A stretch of DNA of 64,000 nt from Microbulbifer sp. THAF38. GTDB lineage: Bacteria; Pseudomonadota; Gammaproteobacteria; Pseudomonadales; Cellvibrionaceae. This document shows, one piece after another, positions 17,693 through 26,055 of the stretch. Both the position numbers and the translations under genes were made by a program. Each line of letters starts with the position of its first letter. Within the stretch, counting starts at the first letter, position 1. Location: the NCBI RefSeq assembly GCF_009363535.1, contig NZ_CP045369.1:1499001-1563000 (forward strand), given 5' to 3'. Under the pieces are notes generated by a model that saw only the letters and a program-made list of their open reading frames with translations, was not told where the DNA came from and searched no databases.

Positions 17693-18384
17693 GTGAGTAG
17701 ATCTATCAGAATACTTAGGTACTCTTCGCTGGCAGCATCGGCAGAGATGGGGGGAAACTCCACAGTAATACAGGGCAGGGCGTGTTCAGCGCACCAGGTA
17801 CCGAAAGAGCCTGGCGTTTGGTAGCCTATCTGCTCGATTAGTGGCAGCTGCATGCCCTCGGCCAGCCAAGCTCCCAGTTCAGTTTTATCCGGGTCTTCCA
17901 CACAGCCCAAAGGCTCGTGGATGGATACTGTCCAAGGGGGCGCTAGTGTGGCAATCAGTTGGCACAGTGCGGAGGTCTCGCTCTCTGAAGCGGGGCTATC
18001 GCCGGTGCTCAGTTGGACGTCGCGGGCATCCGCCGCGCTGTTCCAGCGGTACACATTGCCATCGCCATCCCAGTTCTTTGTGGCAAAGTTGCGGTTCAGG
18101 TCCACCCCATGTGCATTACAGCGGGTGCCCAGTTGGCAACCATCGGGGTTTACCGCCAGTATCACATGGTGCTTGAGGTGGCCCGCTGCCAGTGAGCGCA
18201 ATGCACAAGAGAGCGCCACCACAGCGGCGACCTCATCGCCGTGTGTGCCGGCCATTACCAGGCCCGCTTTGTGGCCGGATTGGGCGGGAAAATAAAAAAG
18301 TGGCGCGCCCAGGGCACTGTATCCGTACAGCTCTCTGGGAAGGTGGAATTGGCCTCGCTGTGGGCGTGGGCGCAGTTTGGACAT
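17680..18384 (-). CDS. mpaA: Murein peptide amidase A (M14 family)
   Basis: A 234-residue M14 zinc carboxypeptidase-like enzyme that removes diaminopimelate from murein tripeptide. Zinc-binding THGDE lies at about 47-51, DLNRNF at about 94-99 and SIHEPLG at about 154-160, and the catalytic glutamate motif TVEFP is near 205. No signal peptide is visible, so it acts in the cytoplasm as expected for recycling. It faces dgcA and overlaps its 3' end by 13 bp, an opposed overlap that could couple their levels through antisense transcription. A clear ribosome site is not obvious. Confidence 0.9.
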   Translation of the reverse strand: MSKLRPRPQRGQFHLPRELYGYSALGAPLFYFPAQSGHKAGLVMAGTHGDEVAAVVALSCALRSLAAGHLKHHVILAVNPDGCQLGTRCNAHGVDLNRNFATKNWDGDGNVYRWNSAADARDVQLSTGDSPASESETSALCQLIATLAPPWTVSIHEPLGCVEDPDKTELGAWLAEGMQLPLIEQIGYQTPGSFGTWCAEHALPCITVEFPPISADAASEEYLSILIDLLTYDQ

Positions 18385-18559
18385 CGCTGGCCTTTACACA
18401 GATTTACATAAGGCAAGAGAACTTTTGTGGCTGTATAGCCACTAAATCGTTACTGAATGTCCCCAAAGGGGCCGGAGCTATTTTGCCATGGCAAGCCCTG
18501 GAAGGGATTCAAATTCCAATGGTTTCATATTAGAAGGGAACACTAGGGGTAACAAACCT

Positions 18560-19957
18560 ATGGTTAAACGCTGTACACAATATCTCTTGGTACTCTGTCT
18601 TTTGGTTTCCGGCGCTGCCAGTGCGCGCGGGCTGCCAGAACTTACCGAACTGATCGAGGAGAACTCCCCTGCGGTGGTCAAGATCAACACCGTGGATCGC
18701 AGCCGTATGGCTCGCGGCAATAACAATGCGCCGCAATACCAGCAGGAGATCCCCGACATTTTCCGCCATCTGCTCGAGCCGCGCCGGAACCAGCGCCCGG
18801 TGGCCAGCATGGGTTCCGGTTTTATCATCTCCAAAGATGGTTATATCGTGACCAATAACCATGTGGTCGATGGGGCTGACGAGGTGAGGGTCACCCTAAC
18901 CGATCGCCGTGAATACGAGGCCAAGGTCATTGGTACCGATGAGCGCTCGGATCTGGCTCTGCTCAAGATCGAAGCTGAAGACCTTTCGGCAGTACGCTGG
19001 GGGGACTCAGAGGACTTGCAGGTGGGTGAGTGGGTGGTCGCAATCGGCTCACCGTTTGGTCTCGACTACTCCGCCAGTGCTGGTATCGTGAGTGCTATGG
19101 GGCGCAGTATCCCCAATGAGAGCCGCGAGAACTACGTGCCGTTTATTCAGACCGATGTGGCAATCAACCCCGGTAACTCCGGTGGTCCGCTGTTTAACCT
19201 CGATGGTGAAGTGGTGGGTATCAACTCCCAGATCTATACCCGCAGTGGTGGCTCTATCGGCCTGTCGTTCGCCATCCCAGCGAGCCTGGCTCAGGATGTG
19301 GTGGCGCAGCTGAAGGAGAAAGGGCGTGTGGATCGCGGCTGGCTCGGCGTTGGCATTCGCAATGTGGACCGCGATATGGCGGAAGCCATGGGACTCGGTA
19401 AGCCATCCGGTGCGCTGGTGGAACAGGTGAGCCCCGGCACTCCTGCGGCAGAGGCTGGCATCAAGCCCGGAGACATTATCACCCGTTTCGATGGCCGCAA
19501 GATTGGTGTGCACGGAGATCTGCCCCATGTGGTTGGCCAGGTCCGCCCCGGTACCCAGGTGCCCGTGGAACTGATGCGCAAGGGCAAGACCGAAAAGCTG
19601 CAGGTAATCGTCGGCTCTCTGCCGGGCTCTGATGAGGAGCGCAGCCAGGCTTCCGCACTGCCGGCTTCAAGAATGGGTGGTCCCTTGGGCGTTGTCGTGG
19701 AGGAAATCCCCGAGGGCATGAAGCAGCGCTGGAATGTAGATACCGGTGTGCTGGTGCGCCAGGTCATTCCCGGCAAGCCAGGCGCCAAGGCGGGGCTGCG
19801 CAGTGGCGATATCATTGCCCAGCTGGGTTTTGAGGAAGTGACCGATATAAGCGACTACGAAACCGTGGTCGATGACCTCCCCAAAGATGAGCTGTTGCCG
19901 ATCCGCTTCTTCCGCGCCGGCCAGTCAACTTTCCGCACAATTAAGATCGAAAGTTAA
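18560..19957 (+). CDS. mucD: Periplasmic serine protease MucD/DegP
   Basis: HtrA-family protease and chaperone of 465 residues. It has a signal peptide (residues 1-22) and a trypsin-like domain with the catalytic triad in TNNHVVDGADEV (His), RSDLALLK (Asp) and NPGNSGGPLF (Ser). Two PDZ domains follow at about 255-345 and 370-460, with RGWLGVGIRNV and ARMGGPLGV-type starts. The ATG at 18560 with AGGGG upstream gives the correct signal peptide; the frame is open further upstream. It degrades misfolded periplasmic proteins and dampens sigma-E signalling. It lies next to the sigma-E operon. Confidence 0.95.
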   Translation: MVKRCTQYLLVLCLLVSGAASARGLPELTELIEENSPAVVKINTVDRSRMARGNNNAPQYQQEIPDIFRHLLEPRRNQRPVASMGSGFIISKDGYIVTNNHVVDGADEVRVTLTDRREYEAKVIGTDERSDLALLKIEAEDLSAVRWGDSEDLQVGEWVVAIGSPFGLDYSASAGIVSAMGRSIPNESRENYVPFIQTDVAINPGNSGGPLFNLDGEVVGINSQIYTRSGGSIGLSFAIPASLAQDVVAQLKEKGRVDRGWLGVGIRNVDRDMAEAMGLGKPSGALVEQVSPGTPAAEAGIKPGDIITRFDGRKIGVHGDLPHVVGQVRPGTQVPVELMRKGKTEKLQVIVGSLPGSDEERSQASALPASRMGGPLGVVVEEIPEGMKQRWNVDTGVLVRQVIPGKPGAKAGLRSGDIIAQLGFEEVTDISDYETVVDDLPKDELLPIRFFRAGQSTFRTIKIES

Positions 19958-19963
19958 GTACAA

Positions 19964-19997
19964 GAGGCGAATGGTGGCCCAATGGGTCACCTGCCTC
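19964..19997 (+). terminator. Imperfect hairpin between mucD and lepA
   Basis: GAGGC and GCCTC close an outer stem, and GGTG/CACC plus CCC/GGG form an inner stem with a 3-base loop. It lies 6 bp after the mucD stop. There is no T-run, so it may be a stabilising 3' structure or partial terminator before lepA. Confidence 0.4.
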
Positions 19998-20090
19998 TCA
20001 CCTCTGCTCAGGAGTTCTGTTAGACTTGCGCCACACAGCTGGCAGCTCCGCCGGCTAATCATCTGATTTTTCAAGGGTTTTTATTCCGCA

Positions 20091-21896
20091 GTGGCCACAG
20101 ATCTCTCACATATCCGCAATTTCTCCATTATTGCCCATATCGACCACGGGAAATCTACCCTGGCGGACCGCTTCATTCAGGACTGCGGCGGGCTCTCAGA
20201 CCGCGAAATGGCAGCGCAGGTGCTCGACAGCATGGAGCTGGAACGCGAGCGGGGCATCACCATCAAGGCGCAGAGTGTAACGCTCGATTACAAAGCGCGG
20301 GACGGCAAGACCTACCAGCTGAACTTTATTGATACCCCCGGGCACGTGGACTTCTCCTACGAAGTATCCCGCTCCCTGGCGGCCTGTGAAGGGGCGCTAC
20401 TGGTCGTGGATGCTGCCCAGGGTGTTGAAGCCCAGTCGGTGGCCAACTGCTACACGGCGATTGAGCAGGGGTTGGAAGTTATTCCGGTACTGAACAAGAT
20501 GGATCTGCCCCAGGCGGACCCGGATAAGGTCGCTGAGGAAATTGAAGAAATTATCGGCATCGATGCTGCCGATGCGACCCGCTGCAGCGCCAAATCCGGC
20601 CTGGGGGTGGAGGATGTGCTGGAGGATCTGGTTCGCCTGGTCCCCCCACCGCAAGGTGATGTCGACGCGCCGCTGCAGGCCCTGATCATCGATTCCTGGT
20701 TCGATAGTTACCTGGGCGTTGTGTCCCTGGTACGCGTGGTGCAGGGTACCCTGAAAACCAAAGACAAGATTGTCACCAAGTCGATTGGCCGCCCTCACGT
20801 GGTGGACAGCGTTGGTATTTTCACTCCCAAGCGCACAGAAACTGGCGTACTGCGCGCCGGCGAGGTGGGTTTCGTGGTGGCCGGCATCAAGGACATCCAC
20901 GGCGCGCCGGTGGGCGACACCCTGACTCACGCCAAAGGCGCCGATGAAATCGAAATGCTGCCGGGCTTCCAAAAGGTCAAGCCGCAGGTATATGCGGGTC
21001 TGTTCCCGGTTAGCTCTGACGATTACGAAGCCTTCCGCGATGCGCTGGAGAAGCTGTCGCTGAACGACGCCTCCTTGTTTTACGAGCCCGAGACCTCCGA
21101 TGCGCTCGGCTTTGGTTTCCGTTGCGGCTTCCTCGGCATGCTGCATATGGAGATTATCCAGGAGCGTTTGGAGCGTGAATACGATCTCGACCTGATCACC
21201 ACCGCACCCACCGTGGTGTACGAGGTTGAGCAGACCGATGGCGAAGTGGTGATGGTGGATAACCCATCGCGCCTGCCGGATGTGGGCAATATCGGGGAAA
21301 TGCGCGAGCCTATCGCCGAGGTGAATATCCTGGTGCCGCAGGAGTACCTGGGTAACGTGATCACTCTCTGTGTGGAGAAGCGCGGTATCCAGAAGGATAT
21401 GCAGTATGTGGGTTCACAGGTATCCCTGCGCTACGAGCTGCCGATGAGTGAAGTGGTGATGGATTTCTTCGATCGCCTCAAATCGGTAAGCCGCGGCTTC
21501 GCCTCCCTGGATTACAGCTTTGTGCGCTTTGAAGCGGCAAAACTGGTGCGTCTGGATATCCTCATCAACGGGGATCGCGTCGATGCCCTGGCGCTGATCG
21601 TGCATCGCGAAAATGCCCAGCAAAAGGGACGTGCCATGGCGGAAAAAATGAAAGAATTGATTCCCCGGCAGATGTTCGATGTGGCGATCCAAGCCGCTAT
21701 CGGTGGACAGGTGGTGGCCCGTACCACCGTGAAGGCTCTGCGCAAGAATGTGACTGCAAAATGTTATGGTGGCGATGTCACCCGTAAGAAAAAACTGCTG
21801 GAAAAGCAGAAAGCGGGTAAACGCCGTATGAAACAGCTCGGCCGAGTGGAGGTGCCACAAGAGGCCTTCCTGGCAGTGCTGAAGGTGGATCAATAG
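20091..21896 (+). CDS. lepA: Elongation factor 4 (LepA)
   Basis: A 601-residue translational GTPase with a GTG start. The P-loop HIDHGKS (about 16-22), the RGITI switch, the DTPGHVDF motif and NKMDLP are all intact, followed by beta-barrel and EF-G-like domains. The C-terminus carries the LepA-specific [19 protein letters not shown] domain. EF4 is proposed to influence ribosome biogenesis and stalled translation. It lies 45 bp before lepB in the classic lepA-lepB arrangement. Confidence 0.98.
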   Translation: MATDLSHIRNFSIIAHIDHGKSTLADRFIQDCGGLSDREMAAQVLDSMELERERGITIKAQSVTLDYKARDGKTYQLNFIDTPGHVDFSYEVSRSLAACEGALLVVDAAQGVEAQSVANCYTAIEQGLEVIPVLNKMDLPQADPDKVAEEIEEIIGIDAADATRCSAKSGLGVEDVLEDLVRLVPPPQGDVDAPLQALIIDSWFDSYLGVVSLVRVVQGTLKTKDKIVTKSIGRPHVVDSVGIFTPKRTETGVLRAGEVGFVVAGIKDIHGAPVGDTLTHAKGADEIEMLPGFQKVKPQVYAGLFPVSSDDYEAFRDALEKLSLNDASLFYEPETSDALGFGFRCGFLGMLHMEIIQERLEREYDLDLITTAPTVVYEVEQTDGEVVMVDNPSRLPDVGNIGEMREPIAEVNILVPQEYLGNVITLCVEKRGIQKDMQYVGSQVSLRYELPMSEVVMDFFDRLKSVSRGFASLDYSFVRFEAAKLVRLDILINGDRVDALALIVHRENAQQKGRAMAEKMKELIPRQMFDVAIQAAIGGQVVARTTVKALRKNVTAKCYGGDVTRKKKLLEKQKAGKRRMKQLGRVEVPQEAFLAVLKVDQ

Positions 21897-21940
21897 CGGG
21901 TTGGGCCCGCTATTGGCATCAAGGAAAATAGAGATACGTA

Positions 21941-22708
21941 ATGGATATTAATTTACCTTTGATTCTGCTCTGGTTGGTCGTTATCAGTGGCGGTATCTGG
22001 CTGGTGGACAGCTTGTTCTTTGCCCGCCGCCGTAAAAAAGAAGGCGGGGACAAGCAGGAAGACCCGGTTATCGTGGAATACGCGAAGTCGTTCTTCCCGA
22101 TCCTGGCCATCGTTTTTGTGCTGCGCTCCTTTATTGTTGAGCCCTTCCAGATTCCCTCGGGCTCTATGATCCCGACCCTTCAGGTCGGTGATTTTATCCT
22201 GGTCAATAAGTACGAGTACGGCCTGCGTCTGCCGGTATCCCGCAAGAAAGTGGTGGATATCGGCGAGCCTCAGCGCGGTGATGTGATGGTGTTTTTCCCA
22301 CCGCACATGAACGATACCTACTTTATCAAGCGGGTAATCGGCCTGCCTGGCGATAAAATCGAATTGAAAAACAACGTGCTCTATGTCAACGGTGAGTTGG
22401 CTCCGCAGGAGCTGATCCAGGCGATACCACCAGTGAATCCGCAACAGGAAATACTGTGGGAAAACCTCTATGGCAAGCGCCACTTGATGCAAAAAAATGT
22501 CCGTGCCAGTCAGTACGGTAACTTCAGCGGCATAGTCCCTGAAGGTCATTTCTTTATGATGGGTGACAACCGGGATAACAGCCTCGATAGCCGTGCCTGG
22601 GGATTTGTGCCCGAGCGCGATGTCGTGGGCAAAGCCTTTGCCATTTGGATGCACTGGGATCATTTGCTCAGTTTGCCCAGCTTTAAACGTGTAGGCTCTA
22701 TCCAATAA
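21941..22708 (+). CDS. lepB: Signal peptidase I
   Basis: A 255-residue inner-membrane protease that cleaves Sec and Tat signal peptides. It has two N-terminal membrane segments (about 2-28 and 48-68). The catalytic serine is in PSGSMIPT and the catalytic lysine in YFIKRVIGLPGD, with the box GDNRDNSLDSR near residues 206-217. The length is shorter than E. coli LepB but normal for this group. It follows lepA and precedes a DUF4845 gene and rnc, matching gammaproteobacterial synteny. Confidence 0.97.
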   Translation: MDINLPLILLWLVVISGGIWLVDSLFFARRRKKEGGDKQEDPVIVEYAKSFFPILAIVFVLRSFIVEPFQIPSGSMIPTLQVGDFILVNKYEYGLRLPVSRKKVVDIGEPQRGDVMVFFPPHMNDTYFIKRVIGLPGDKIELKNNVLYVNGELAPQELIQAIPPVNPQQEILWENLYGKRHLMQKNVRASQYGNFSGIVPEGHFFMMGDNRDNSLDSRAWGFVPERDVVGKAFAIWMHWDHLLSLPSFKRVGSIQ

Positions 22709-22716
22709 CGAAAACG

Positions 22717-22733
22717 GCCGGCGTTCTGCCGGC
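22717..22733 (+). terminator. Small GC-rich hairpin between lepB and DUF4845
   Basis: GCCGGC repeats twice around a 5-base loop, forming a 6-bp stem directly after lepB. There is no T-run. It may be an RNA processing or stability element within the lepB-DUF4845-rnc transcript. Confidence 0.35.
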
Positions 22734-22756
22734 GATATGGATTGAGGGCAAAAGTC

Positions 22757-23197
22757 ATGAGTAGTGTTATCCGAGCTTCACTAAAGCGTCAGCGTGGTAT
22801 GAGTTATTGGGGCTGGTTAGTGGTTATTGCGGTGCTGGGCTTTGCCCTCACCTGTGTTTCCAAGATGGCTCCCGCCTACGTGGATGCGCGCTATGTGAGT
22901 GAAGCTCTGAAAACCCTGGGGGAAAACCCGGAGCTGGAAAATATGTCGACGGGCCAGATCAAGAAAGAACTGGGCCGTTTCTTTCTGATCAATAATGTGC
23001 GCGGCGAGCCTACTAAGGCACTGCAGGTAGTGCGTGGCGCAAAGAGCACAGTGGTCAGTATCAATTACGAGTTGCGCCAGCCACTGATTTATAACGTGGA
23101 TGTCGTAATGAAATTTAACAAACAGCTCGATACGGCCAAGCCCGAGCTTTGTTGTGATCCTTTGATAGATCTGGAGCAATTCCGCAAACGTGACTGA
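22757..23197 (+). CDS. DUF4845 membrane protein
   Basis: A 146-residue protein with one N-terminal membrane segment ([17 protein letters not shown]) and a periplasmic domain with the DUF4845-typical [12 protein letters not shown] and [16 protein letters not shown] segments. The ATG at 22757 is preferred to an upstream TTG because of a GAGGG site with good spacing. The family is nearly always found between lepB and rnc in gammaproteobacteria, but its function is unknown. It overlaps rnc by 8 bases. Confidence 0.88.
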   Translation: MSSVIRASLKRQRGMSYWGWLVVIAVLGFALTCVSKMAPAYVDARYVSEALKTLGENPELENMSTGQIKKELGRFFLINNVRGEPTKALQVVRGAKSTVVSINYELRQPLIYNVDVVMKFNKQLDTAKPELCCDPLIDLEQFRKRD

Positions 23198-23870
23198 CCT
23201 TTTACTGGAGCGCCTCTGTCAGCGCCTTGGCCATAAGTTTGAACAAAGCGCACTGCTGGAGTTGGCGCTCACGCACCGCTCTCACGGCAGCCGCAACAAT
23301 GAACGTCTGGAATTTCTCGGTGATTCCATTCTCGGCTTTACCATTGGTGCCGCACTCTACGAGCAATTTCCCCAGGGGCGCGAGGGCCAGCTGAGCCGCT
23401 TGCGCGCGCAACTGGTGAGTGGTGAAACCTTGGCCAAGCTGGCACGCGAGCTGGATATTGGTGACTGCTTGCGCCTGGGTGAGGGCGAGATGAAAAGCGG
23501 CGGTTTTCGCCGCGCCTCGATTCTGGCTGACGCGGTAGAGGCCCTGATTGGTGCAATCTACCTCGACGCCGGCTTGGAGGCTGCACGTTCCAGAGTACTG
23601 GAGTGGTTTGCGCCACGACTGCAGGAGTTGTCACTGGAAACGGTGAAAGACCCCAAGACCCGGTTGCAGGAATGGTTGCAGGCCCGCAAGAAACCGCTGC
23701 CGGAGTATTCGGTTGTGGATGTTTCTGGTGCTGAGCACGCCCAGCACTTTATCGTAGAATGCCGCGTTAGCGGTCTGGCGCAGCCGGTGCGCGGTGAGGC
23801 CAATAGTCGTCGCGCCGCGGAAAAAACTGCTGCGGTAGAGGCATACAAACGCCTCACTGGCCAGGACTAA
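23190..23870 (+). CDS. rnc: Ribonuclease III
   Basis: A 226-residue double-strand-specific endoribonuclease involved in rRNA processing and mRNA turnover. The catalytic signature [12 protein letters not shown] is at residues 37-48, and the second acidic cluster [14 protein letters not shown] lies near 113-126. The C-terminal double-stranded RNA-binding domain ends [18 protein letters not shown]. It starts with GTG and overlaps the DUF4845 gene. A strong hairpin between it and era could be a target of its own cleavage, as RNase III often autoregulates; this is inference. Confidence 0.97.
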   Translation: MTDLLLERLCQRLGHKFEQSALLELALTHRSHGSRNNERLEFLGDSILGFTIGAALYEQFPQGREGQLSRLRAQLVSGETLAKLARELDIGDCLRLGEGEMKSGGFRRASILADAVEALIGAIYLDAGLEAARSRVLEWFAPRLQELSLETVKDPKTRLQEWLQARKKPLPEYSVVDVSGAEHAQHFIVECRVSGLAQPVRGEANSRRAAEKTAAVEAYKRLTGQD

Positions 23871-23881
23871 CCTTACAATAA

Positions 23882-23908
23882 GAGCGCGGGCGGCTCACCG
23901 CCCGGCTC
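23882..23908 (+). terminator. Strong hairpin in the rnc-era interval
   Basis: CGGGCGG and CCGCCCG flank a CTCA loop, and GAGC/GCTC extend the stem to 11 bp with one bulged base. There is no T-run after it. It is a candidate RNase III processing site or attenuator between rnc and era. Confidence 0.5.
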
Positions 23909-23960
23909 GGACAGACAGCCCCTATACACGGGCGCTTCCAACCCTTTTCGGAGAAACTTC

Positions 23961-24860
23961 TTGAGCGAACAACCCTCTCGCTGCGGCTATGTCGCGATTG
24001 TCGGCCGTCCCAATGTGGGAAAGTCTACGCTGCTTAACCATTTGCTGGGCCAGAAGCTGGCGATTACCTCGCGCAAGCCTCAGACAACCCGCCACAATAT
24101 GCTCGGTATTAAAACCGAGGGGCCCAATCAGATTATTTTTGTGGATACCCCCGGACTGCACTCGGATCAGGAGAAGGCCATTAACCGCTATATGAACCGA
24201 GCCGCCTCCAGTGCGGCGCGGGATGTAGACGTGGTCGTATTTGTAGTGGAGCGTACCCGCTGGAGTGAGGGGGATCAGTTGGTGGCTGATAAGTTGCGGG
24301 GCCTCAAGTGTCCGCTGATTATCGCCGTCAATAAGGTGGATCAGCTGGAGGATAAGAATGACCTGCTCCCCCAGCTACAGACCCTGGCTGAGCAGAACCC
24401 GAATGCCGAGATTGTGCCGATATCGGCGCTGCGCAATGTCAATCTCGATGCCCTGGAGCAGGTGATTCTCAAGCATCTGCCAGAAGGGGAACACTTCTTC
24501 CCGGAGGACCAGGTTACCGATCGCAGTTCGCGTTTCCTCGCCGCAGAAATTGTGCGTGAAAAAATCATGCGTCAACTGGGTGCTGAAGTGCCCTACCAGG
24601 TCACTGTTGAGGTCGAGGAGTTCAAGCAGGAAGGTAAGATCCTGCATATCAGTGCGGCGATCCTGGTAGAGAGATCGGGGCAGAAACGTATCATCATCGG
24701 CAACAAGGGTGAGCGTATCAAGCAGATTGGCAGCCAGGCCCGTGAGGATATGGAGCGCCTTTTCGACAACAAGATAATGTTGAATTTGTGGGTCAAGGTT
24801 AAGTCTGGCTGGTCTGATGACGAGCGCGCCCTGCGCAGTCTCGGGTATCGGGACGAGTAA
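23961..24860 (+). CDS. era: GTPase Era
   Basis: A 299-residue GTPase for 16S rRNA maturation and 30S assembly. The P-loop [12 protein letters not shown] (about 15-26), KPQTTRHN switch, DTPGLH and NKVDQL are intact. The C-terminal KH domain has the typical [15 protein letters not shown]. The start is TTG with a CGGAGAAAC site upstream. It is downstream of rnc, as in most gammaproteobacteria, where RNase III and Era act on the same rRNA. Confidence 0.97.
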   Translation: MSEQPSRCGYVAIVGRPNVGKSTLLNHLLGQKLAITSRKPQTTRHNMLGIKTEGPNQIIFVDTPGLHSDQEKAINRYMNRAASSAARDVDVVVFVVERTRWSEGDQLVADKLRGLKCPLIIAVNKVDQLEDKNDLLPQLQTLAEQNPNAEIVPISALRNVNLDALEQVILKHLPEGEHFFPEDQVTDRSSRFLAAEIVREKIMRQLGAEVPYQVTVEVEEFKQEGKILHISAAILVERSGQKRIIIGNKGERIKQIGSQAREDMERLFDNKIMLNLWVKVKSGWSDDERALRSLGYRDE

Positions 24861-24883
24861 GCTTTTTCAGCCAGCCGCTCGCC

Positions 24884-25633
24884 ATGAAAACGCCACCGCC
24901 GGCACAGCCGGCGTATATCCTCCACTCCCGACCCTATCGCGACTCCAGCCTGATCCTAGAGCTGTTCACCCCGGACTATGGCCGGATTGGCTGTGTAGCC
25001 CGCGGCGCGCGAAGGGATAAGCAGCGGCGCCAACAGGCGCTGCAGCCATTCACCCCTCTGCTGGTTACTCTGCTTGGTGCAGGATCTCTGAAAACCCTCG
25101 GACCGGTGGAGAATGCCGGTGTACCGCTCTGGCTCAAGGGGCGGGCAGTGTATGGCGGGCTCTATGCCAATGAGTTAATGGTGCGCCTGCTGCCAGAAGG
25201 TGAGGCGCACTATGGTCTGTTTGCCACCTACCAGCGCTTACTGCAAGAGCTGTCTGGCCTGAGGGGCATGGACAGCGCTGAGTTGGAGGGGCCACTGCGC
25301 AGTTTCGAATTACAACTGCTCACCGAGTTGGGCAGTTGCCCGTCTCTGGATTACTGTGCAGAGAGTCAGGGCGTTGTGAGTGAGGCCGGCAGCTACCGGC
25401 TGGAATTGGAGTTGGGCTTTGTACCGGTGCTCAGGCAAGGTAACGCAGCTCTGCATGAGGGGGAATTTTATGGTTCAGAGCTGCTGGGTATGTTGCGGGC
25501 TAAGGAGTCGGGCAGGTGGCCGGCGGAGGTGCTGGGCCCGGCAAAGCGTTTAACCCGTATTTTGTTGCGCACATTACTGGGGGAAAAGCCCTTGCAGAGC
25601 CGTGAGTTATTTATACAGGTTTACGGGAAATGA
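24884..25633 (+). CDS. recO: DNA repair protein RecO
   Basis: A 249-residue recombination mediator that loads RecA with RecR at gaps. The N-terminal OB fold includes YILHSRPYRDSSLILELFT and GRIGCVARGARR. The helical C-terminal part has FELQLLTELGSCPSLDYC, but the zinc-finger set seems reduced to that cysteine pair. It overlaps acpS by four bases (ATGA). In E. coli and Pseudomonas pdxJ sits between recO and acpS; it is missing here. Confidence 0.93.
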   Translation: MKTPPPAQPAYILHSRPYRDSSLILELFTPDYGRIGCVARGARRDKQRRQQALQPFTPLLVTLLGAGSLKTLGPVENAGVPLWLKGRAVYGGLYANELMVRLLPEGEAHYGLFATYQRLLQELSGLRGMDSAELEGPLRSFELQLLTELGSCPSLDYCAESQGVVSEAGSYRLELELGFVPVLRQGNAALHEGEFYGSELLGMLRAKESGRWPAEVLGPAKRLTRILLRTLLGEKPLQSRELFIQVYGK

Positions 25634-26019
25634 TCGTTAGTATCGGTACCGACATTTGTAATTACAGCCGTATCGAGTCCGTTTGGCGTCGTCACGGCGA
25701 TCGTTTCGTGGCGCGAATACTGAGCGATGGTGAGCGCTGTGACTTTGCCGACCTGGCCGAAGCCAATCGAGCGGCCTATTTGTGCAAGCGCTTTGCCGCA
25801 AAAGAAGCGGTAGGCAAGGCCCTGGGTACCGGAATTGGTGAAGGGGTCTCCTGGCAGGATATTGAAGTGCGCCGGCGCCAGGGGGCAGCTGCGCAAGTGC
25901 TACTGCGCGGTGAGGCGCAGAGACGCGCTCAGGCGATGGGGGCAGAAGTGATACATCTTTCCCTCTCAGACGAAAAAGACGCGGCCCTGGCATTCGTGAT
26001 TTTTGAGGCCCGGCGTTAG
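25630..26019 (+). CDS. acpS: Holo-[acyl-carrier-protein] synthase
   Basis: A 129-residue phosphopantetheinyl transferase that activates acyl carrier protein. The N-terminal metal-binding IVSIGTDI and the active-site FAAKEAVGKALGTGIGEG segment (about 55-72) are present, with the C-terminal LSLSDEKDAALAFVI. The start ATG overlaps the recO stop, indicating coupled translation. It ends the rnc-era-recO run and converges with gacS, which lies on the other strand 36 bp away. Confidence 0.96.
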   Translation: MIVSIGTDICNYSRIESVWRRHGDRFVARILSDGERCDFADLAEANRAAYLCKRFAAKEAVGKALGTGIGEGVSWQDIEVRRRQGAAAQVLLRGEAQRRAQAMGAEVIHLSLSDEKDAALAFVIFEARR

Positions 26020-26055
26020 GCCGGAGCAATCCCCCCGGCCGAACACCATTGAGGG

